Positions 5,972 to 8,811 of a stretch of 8,811 nt of DNA are shown here, piece by piece. The number at the start of each line of letters is the position of its first letter. The first letter of the stretch is position 1. The stretch comes from Alphaproteobacteria bacterium. Lineage in GTDB: Bacteria > Pseudomonadota > Alphaproteobacteria > DAOWDM01. Both the position numbers and the translations under genes were made by a program. The stretch lies in NCBI GenBank assembly GCA_030639035.1, contig DAOWDM010000133.1, positions 1 through 8,811 of the forward strand. The letters run 5' to 3'. The notes under the pieces were generated by a model. It was not told where the DNA came from. It ran no database searches and was given only the letters and a program-made list of their open reading frames with translations.

Positions 5972-8008
5972 ATGGATAAGTACAATTTAATTTTTGCACA
6001 AAAGGCGTTAACTATACTTTCTAAGAAATTAGAAGAAAACGATTTTTCTGTTGGAGAAAAAGATGGTAAATGGTTCAATCCTTTGCGAGACAAAATGGGT
6101 GCAGGAGAAGTTGTAATGAAAGACCCAGAGGATTTAACAAAAGACATTAAGGTAGATTGCACTTTAAGGGCAAAAGATTTTGATGGAAACAAAGAAAATC
6201 TTACTCTTTTGAGAGATACATTACTTGTTTTAACAGATGCTTCACATTATGAACCAGAAAAGGTGAAGCTTGGCGATTTAGAATTGCCAGTACATAACCA
6301 TTCTATCGCAACTAAATTAAAAGCATCTTATTCTCAAAAAGAATTTAATGATTTGTCTGCCTTTTTAGAATCAAACAAATTATTTAATGTTGGTGGTGCA
6401 GATTCCTCAATGTTTACCCATGAAACAGGGTTTATTAGAACAAGCGGTGTTGAATCTGCAAAAGATGTCGATATGACTCGCCAATGGGTTACTGATACCG
6501 TGCGTTGCGGTGATATCCAAAAAGAAAAAGATCCAAAAAATTGGAAAAAAGCATTAAATGCGTTAGCTAAATTTTATAATATGCCAGAAGAACAAGAAGC
6601 TTTTGAAAAAGCTATTTCTAATCCTGCTAATTATCATGCAGGTAAACCAGAAGAAGGTGTCGCACATATTTTTTATCCCGATACGTTAAAAAGAGATCCG
6701 AATTACCGCACTAATCAACGTTTAGAATCTCACGGTTTAGCTCTTAAAGCTTTTGTTGACAATATTGTTGATGGTGTTGTTGAAGATAAGAAATGGGGAT
6801 ACAAAACAGAAAAAGAAGTAGAAAAACCTACAATAAAGGCAATATCATCTTTGGCTGGTTTTTTTAAGGCTATTGATTATCCAACCGCTCCTTCTGTTGG
6901 AAATTGGGAAGAATTTCCTTTCCCTGGAGGATTAACATCTGACACCGAAATGATTAGAAGTTCTTTTGAAAGCTTGCATGATCTTATGTATAATCCTTCC
7001 TATGATAAAAATCCGATTATAGCCTCTGTTCGTGAACGCCTAGTCAAGACGGAATATGGTAGTTTTCTTTCTGATGAAAAAGAACTTAAACGTCTGGTTA
7101 AAATTGGCAAAGAAAGAGTTCAAAAAACTTATTTAGAAGAAAGTCCAAATATAAGACCTCACGATTCTTCACTTGCTTTTGTCACATCATCAACTATTAA
7201 ACTTGATAATGATCCTTTAAGAGATATCGAAAAACATATGGAAATTTTAGATTCTCTTGAAAAACATCTTGTGAAAGATAACGGAATGGTAAGATTTACT
7301 TCTTATGATTTTCTTTTAAAAGATGGTAAAATCCATAGTTCTGATAGTTCTTTAGGTAAAGAAGGAAAAGCAGATATTGAACATGTTTATAGTTCAGATA
7401 GTTATATTTCTTTGAATTATAATGTGGCTTTAGATAGAGAAGGAAAAATAAATCTTAAATGGAAAGACCTTCGTGATGAGTTTGGTTCATGTGATGCTCG
7501 TGATCCAGCTGCGTTTGGAGTTAGACCTCATTTTTCTAATCCTAATAGTGATGCTCAGTGGTTTATGGTTGGCGATATGGCATCAGGATACGGAAAACAA
7601 TTAGAAAAACTTCTTAAGATTACAGATGGACGTACTGCTACTAAAGAAGAGCAAAAATTAATTGATAAAACTCTTTCTAAAAGTACAGAATATCTAAATC
7701 GTTCTTTGGCTCGTGTTACTGAAAACAATCCAACTGAGAAATCTCAAATCACAGCTAATGGGGTTAAATGTCAATCGTTTTGTGTTCCAGAAGCGTATCA
7801 ACATGTTAGTTCTTTAAAAAAAGATGAAAACGGAAACTCTAAGGAAGTCCTTATTCCTGGGATTAATACACCGTTAGCATGGGCAACAGCTTCTCTTTTT
7901 AAAGCTATGAATCAATGTCGTGGCAATATTAAAGAATTAGAAAAACGTAAACAACATGATAATAATGTTGTTACAAGTGAAAAAATGAGATCTAAATTAA
8001 GTAGATAA
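5972..8008 (+). CDS. Putative GH15/phosphorylase-kinase-alpha-like (alpha/alpha)6 protein
   Basis: This 678-residue protein has no signal peptide or membrane segment, so it is predicted cytoplasmic. Several motifs occur in the order expected for the six-hairpin toroid of glycoside hydrolase family 15: RQWVTDTVR (170-178), TNQRLESHGLAL (247-258), NWEEF (311-315, where Glu313 would be the general acid as in the LWEE motif of glucoamylases), HDSSLAF (397-403), VRFTSYDFLL (440-449, the substrate-side R-Y-x-x-D region), VPEAYQ (605-610, Glu607 as the candidate general base) and NTPLAWATASLFKAM (632-646). If this is right it binds or hydrolyses alpha-glucans such as glycogen, or it is a non-catalytic sensor like phosphorylase kinase alpha. 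Residues 1-140 match nothing I know. AAGGA at 5957-5961 lies 10 bases before the ATG. The gene is the only one inside the inverted-repeat cassette and no glycogen genes are nearby. The reading frame is certain, while the family assignment is by motif memory only. Confidence 0.55.
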   Translation: MDKYNLIFAQKALTILSKKLEENDFSVGEKDGKWFNPLRDKMGAGEVVMKDPEDLTKDIKVDCTLRAKDFDGNKENLTLLRDTLLVLTDASHYEPEKVKLGDLELPVHNHSIATKLKASYSQKEFNDLSAFLESNKLFNVGGADSSMFTHETGFIRTSGVESAKDVDMTRQWVTDTVRCGDIQKEKDPKNWKKALNALAKFYNMPEEQEAFEKAISNPANYHAGKPEEGVAHIFYPDTLKRDPNYRTNQRLESHGLALKAFVDNIVDGVVEDKKWGYKTEKEVEKPTIKAISSLAGFFKAIDYPTAPSVGNWEEFPFPGGLTSDTEMIRSSFESLHDLMYNPSYDKNPIIASVRERLVKTEYGSFLSDEKELKRLVKIGKERVQKTYLEESPNIRPHDSSLAFVTSSTIKLDNDPLRDIEKHMEILDSLEKHLVKDNGMVRFTSYDFLLKDGKIHSSDSSLGKEGKADIEHVYSSDSYISLNYNVALDREGKINLKWKDLRDEFGSCDARDPAAFGVRPHFSNPNSDAQWFMVGDMASGYGKQLEKLLKITDGRTATKEEQKLIDKTLSKSTEYLNRSLARVTENNPTEKSQITANGVKCQSFCVPEAYQHVSSLKKDENGNSKEVLIPGINTPLAWATASLFKAMNQCRGNIKELEKRKQHDNNVVTSEKMRSKLSR

Positions 8009-8036
8009 AATTAAAATTACTTACCAAAAATAATTG

Positions 8037-8074
8037 TGCCTTGATGTATCCAATTAATATATCAAGGCATTTTT
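8037..8074 (+). terminator. Rho-independent terminator after the 678-residue protein gene
   Basis: TGCCTTGAT (8037-8045) pairs perfectly with ATCAAGGCA (8061-8069). The stem extends inward through a G-T pair to 13 pairs around a 7-base loop (8050-8056), and TTTTT follows at 8070-8074. It begins 28 bases after the stop codon and lies inside the right inverted repeat. Confidence 0.88.
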
Positions 8075-8095
8075 ATTATAAAAAACATTTTAAAA

Positions 8096-8123
8096 GAATT
8101 CGGTGGACAGTACACCTAATTCC
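8096..8123 (-). repeat. Degenerate REP-like copy C1 of the cassette repeat
   Basis: It is oriented opposite to copies A and left-IR. Read on the minus strand it is GGAATTAGGTG-TACTGTC-CACCGAATTC, an imperfect palindrome in which GAATT and AATTC pair, an A/G mismatch follows, and GGTG pairs with CACC around TACTGTC. That is the shape of a REP hairpin with an internal mismatch. The plus-strand core AATTCGGTGGAC (8097-8108) differs from the neighbouring copies by one base. Confidence 0.7.
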
Positions 8124-8124
8124 A

Positions 8125-8164
8125 AATTCGGGGGACAAAATTCGGGGGACGGAATTCGGGGGAC
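8125..8164 (+). repeat. Three tandem AATTCGGGGGAC units, 14-bp period
   Basis: The 12-base unit occurs perfectly at 8125-8136, 8139-8150 and 8153-8164, each separated by two bases, giving an exact 14-base period. The third unit is the start of the right inverted repeat. A one-mismatch unit at 8097-8108 is exactly two periods earlier. Confidence 0.88.
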
Positions 8165-8179
8165 AGTATACATAATTAT
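8151..8179 (-). repeat. Right 29-bp inverted repeat of the cassette
   Basis: Its reverse complement is identical to 5826-5854 over all 29 bases. It begins GGAATTCGGGGGACAG and ends with the short palindrome ATAATTAT, as does the outer edge of the left copy. It is the outermost recognisable copy on this side. The next 60 bases hold only a very weak resemblance (GAAATTTTGGGGG near 8186). Confidence 0.88.
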
Positions 8180-8240
8180 TTTGTCTGAAATTTTGGGGGT
8201 GGTATTTATAATTTGAAATCCCATTAACATCTCGTCAAAA

Positions 8241-8330
8241 CAGCAACCTTGAGCAATAAAGTGTTTTTTATTGCTCAGAATAATGGTATAATATGATTGA
8301 TAAATATTTGTTTATTGCTCAAGGTTGTTG
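8241..8330 (+). promoter_or_regulatory. Promoter of the Fic gene within a three-copy operator
   Basis: The element TTTATTGCTCA occurs three times: inverted at 8250-8260, direct at 8267-8277 and direct at 8311-8321. The outer pair extends to 20 bases (8241-8260 against 8311-8330) with one mismatch. A consensus -10 TATAAT lies at 8287-8292 with a weak T-rich -35 at 8264-8269, so the middle copy overlaps and abuts the -35, while the right copy falls in the leader and covers the AAGG ribosome binding site (8321-8324). A repressor bound to these sites would block the promoter, possibly by looping. The Fic protein or its partner is the natural candidate, by inference. Confidence 0.7.
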
Positions 8331-8332
8331 AA

Positions 8333-8811
8333 ATGAATGTATTTGAAAGTTTGATAGAAGGTATAAAATGGAATTGGCAGAAAGAAGATTGGGCTGATTT
8401 TAAATACGATACTGCAAAGAATTCACTAAAAGAAACAACTTTTATAAAAGATGTAGGCGTTTCTGAAGCGTCTGTAAATTTTGCTCCAACAAATAAAGAC
8501 GAAACTCTTTTAAAAATACTGGCTCAAGAAGCCTTGTCGTCTTCTGCTATCGAAGGGGAATACTTAGATAGATACAGCGTTATGTCTTCTTTGGGGCATC
8601 AATTAGGTCTTATTCCTGAACAGTCAGATGTAGGAAAAAAGGAAGAAGGCATCGCAGAAGTCATAATTGATATTTATAAAAATTATAATACTCCTTTAAC
8701 AAAGTCAAAATTAAAGAAATTACATTCTTCTTTAATGAAGGGTAGTAAAATTACAGGCGGAAAATACAGAAAAGATGATGTTTATGTTGTATCTGGAGCT
8801 ATGGGCAAAGA
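8333..8811 (+). CDS. Fic/DOC family protein with DUF4172-like N-terminus (partial)
   Basis: The first 159 codons are visible and the gene runs past the right edge. The N-terminus (IKWNWQKEDWADFKYD, residues 11-26) matches the DUF4172 domain that precedes Fic in many proteins of about 370 residues. It is followed by LAQEALSSSAIEGEYLD, which holds the inhibitory helix motif S-x-x-x-E-G (Ser70 to Gly75) of Fic proteins. There the Glu blocks ATP in the active site until it is moved. The section TGGKYRKDDVYVVSGAMG is the usual strand and flap region just before the Fic core. The catalytic HPFxxGNGR motif would lie beyond the window, so activity cannot be judged. Fic enzymes usually transfer AMP to target proteins. 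AAGG at 8321-8324 is well spaced from the ATG. It has its own promoter and operator. Confidence 0.88.
   Translation, partial: MNVFESLIEGIKWNWQKEDWADFKYDTAKNSLKETTFIKDVGVSEASVNFAPTNKDETLLKILAQEALSSSAIEGEYLDRYSVMSSLGHQLGLIPEQSDVGKKEEGIAEVIIDIYKNYNTPLTKSKLKKLHSSLMKGSKITGGKYRKDDVYVVSGAMGK

Larger units (their letters stand above)
5826..8179 (+). mobile_element. Putative non-autonomous cassette: one gene between perfect inverted repeats
   Basis: The 2354-base unit is bounded by perfect 29-bp inverted repeats and contains one promoter, one gene for a large protein and one intrinsic terminator, but no transposase. Repeats of the general form GAATTC-GGGGGACAG-TATAC resemble those I recall around REP-associated tyrosine transposase (IS200-like) genes, so a transposase encoded elsewhere could act on it. 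The alternatives are an old composite of unrelated repeat insertions that happen to flank the gene, or recombination between dispersed repeats. The inverted symmetry is seen directly; mobility is inferred. Confidence 0.5.

Noticed and set aside
5709..5999. 96-codon minus-strand frame with a hydrophobic stretch
   Set aside because: It overlaps the integrase stop, the repeats, the promoter and the start of the next gene, has no family resemblance and reflects translation of AT-rich intergenic DNA.
5819..8159. Clustered GAATTC sites, considered as cloning or adaptor artefacts
   Set aside because: The sites are part of a longer, partly degenerate natural repeat with diverged copies, which an artefact would not produce.
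8250..8277. Perfect 11-bp stem with 6-base loop before the Fic promoter, considered as a second terminator
   Set aside because: The stem is AT-rich and no T run follows; the third copy of the same element further on makes an operator the better reading.

Overview
The window looks like part of a low-GC alphaproteobacterial chromosome, probably host-associated. The evidence is AT-rich coding sequence with standard stop codons, a gatC-gatA-gatB order with 4-base overlaps, and a GatB of the type that lacks the zinc-ligand cysteines. The lineage is inferred from remembered family features, not from a search.

Layout. Positions 3-3030 are core housekeeping: the last 32 codons of gatC, then complete gatA and gatB, which together make the Glu-tRNA(Gln)/Asp-tRNA(Asn) amidotransferase. 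Positions 3072-3735 hold a promoter and two overlapping small genes of unknown function, one encoding an acidic protein and one a strongly basic protein with a Gly/Ala-rich hydrophobic stretch. Positions 3792-3878 are a tRNA-Ser(GCT). A complete tyrosine recombinase starts 88 bases past its CCA end, the usual arrangement at the edge of an integrated element. From there to the right end the DNA looks accessory.

The most notable structure is at 5826-8179. One 678-codon gene with its own promoter (5902-5930) and its own intrinsic terminator (8037-8074) is enclosed by a perfect 29-bp inverted repeat. Additional degenerate copies sit on both sides, and the right end carries a tandem array with a 14-bp period. 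No transposase lies inside. The protein is not a recognisable mobility protein. It carries a chain of motifs resembling the (alpha/alpha)6 catalytic domain of glycoside hydrolase family 15 and phosphorylase-kinase alpha subunits (W-E-E, H-D-S-S-L, R-F-x(3)-D, V-P-E, P-L-A-W), with no signal peptide. It therefore looks like a passenger gene in a non-autonomous mobile cassette.

The right edge begins a Fic-family gene (DUF4172-type N-terminus, inhibitory S-x-x-x-E-G motif), cut off before its catalytic motif. Its promoter lies between the arms of a near-perfect 20-bp inverted repeat. A third copy of the same element overlaps the -35 region and the right arm reaches the ribosome binding site, which suggests tight repression or autoregulation.

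The core genes form one translationally coupled unit. The accessory genes appear to be independent units assembled next to the tRNA.
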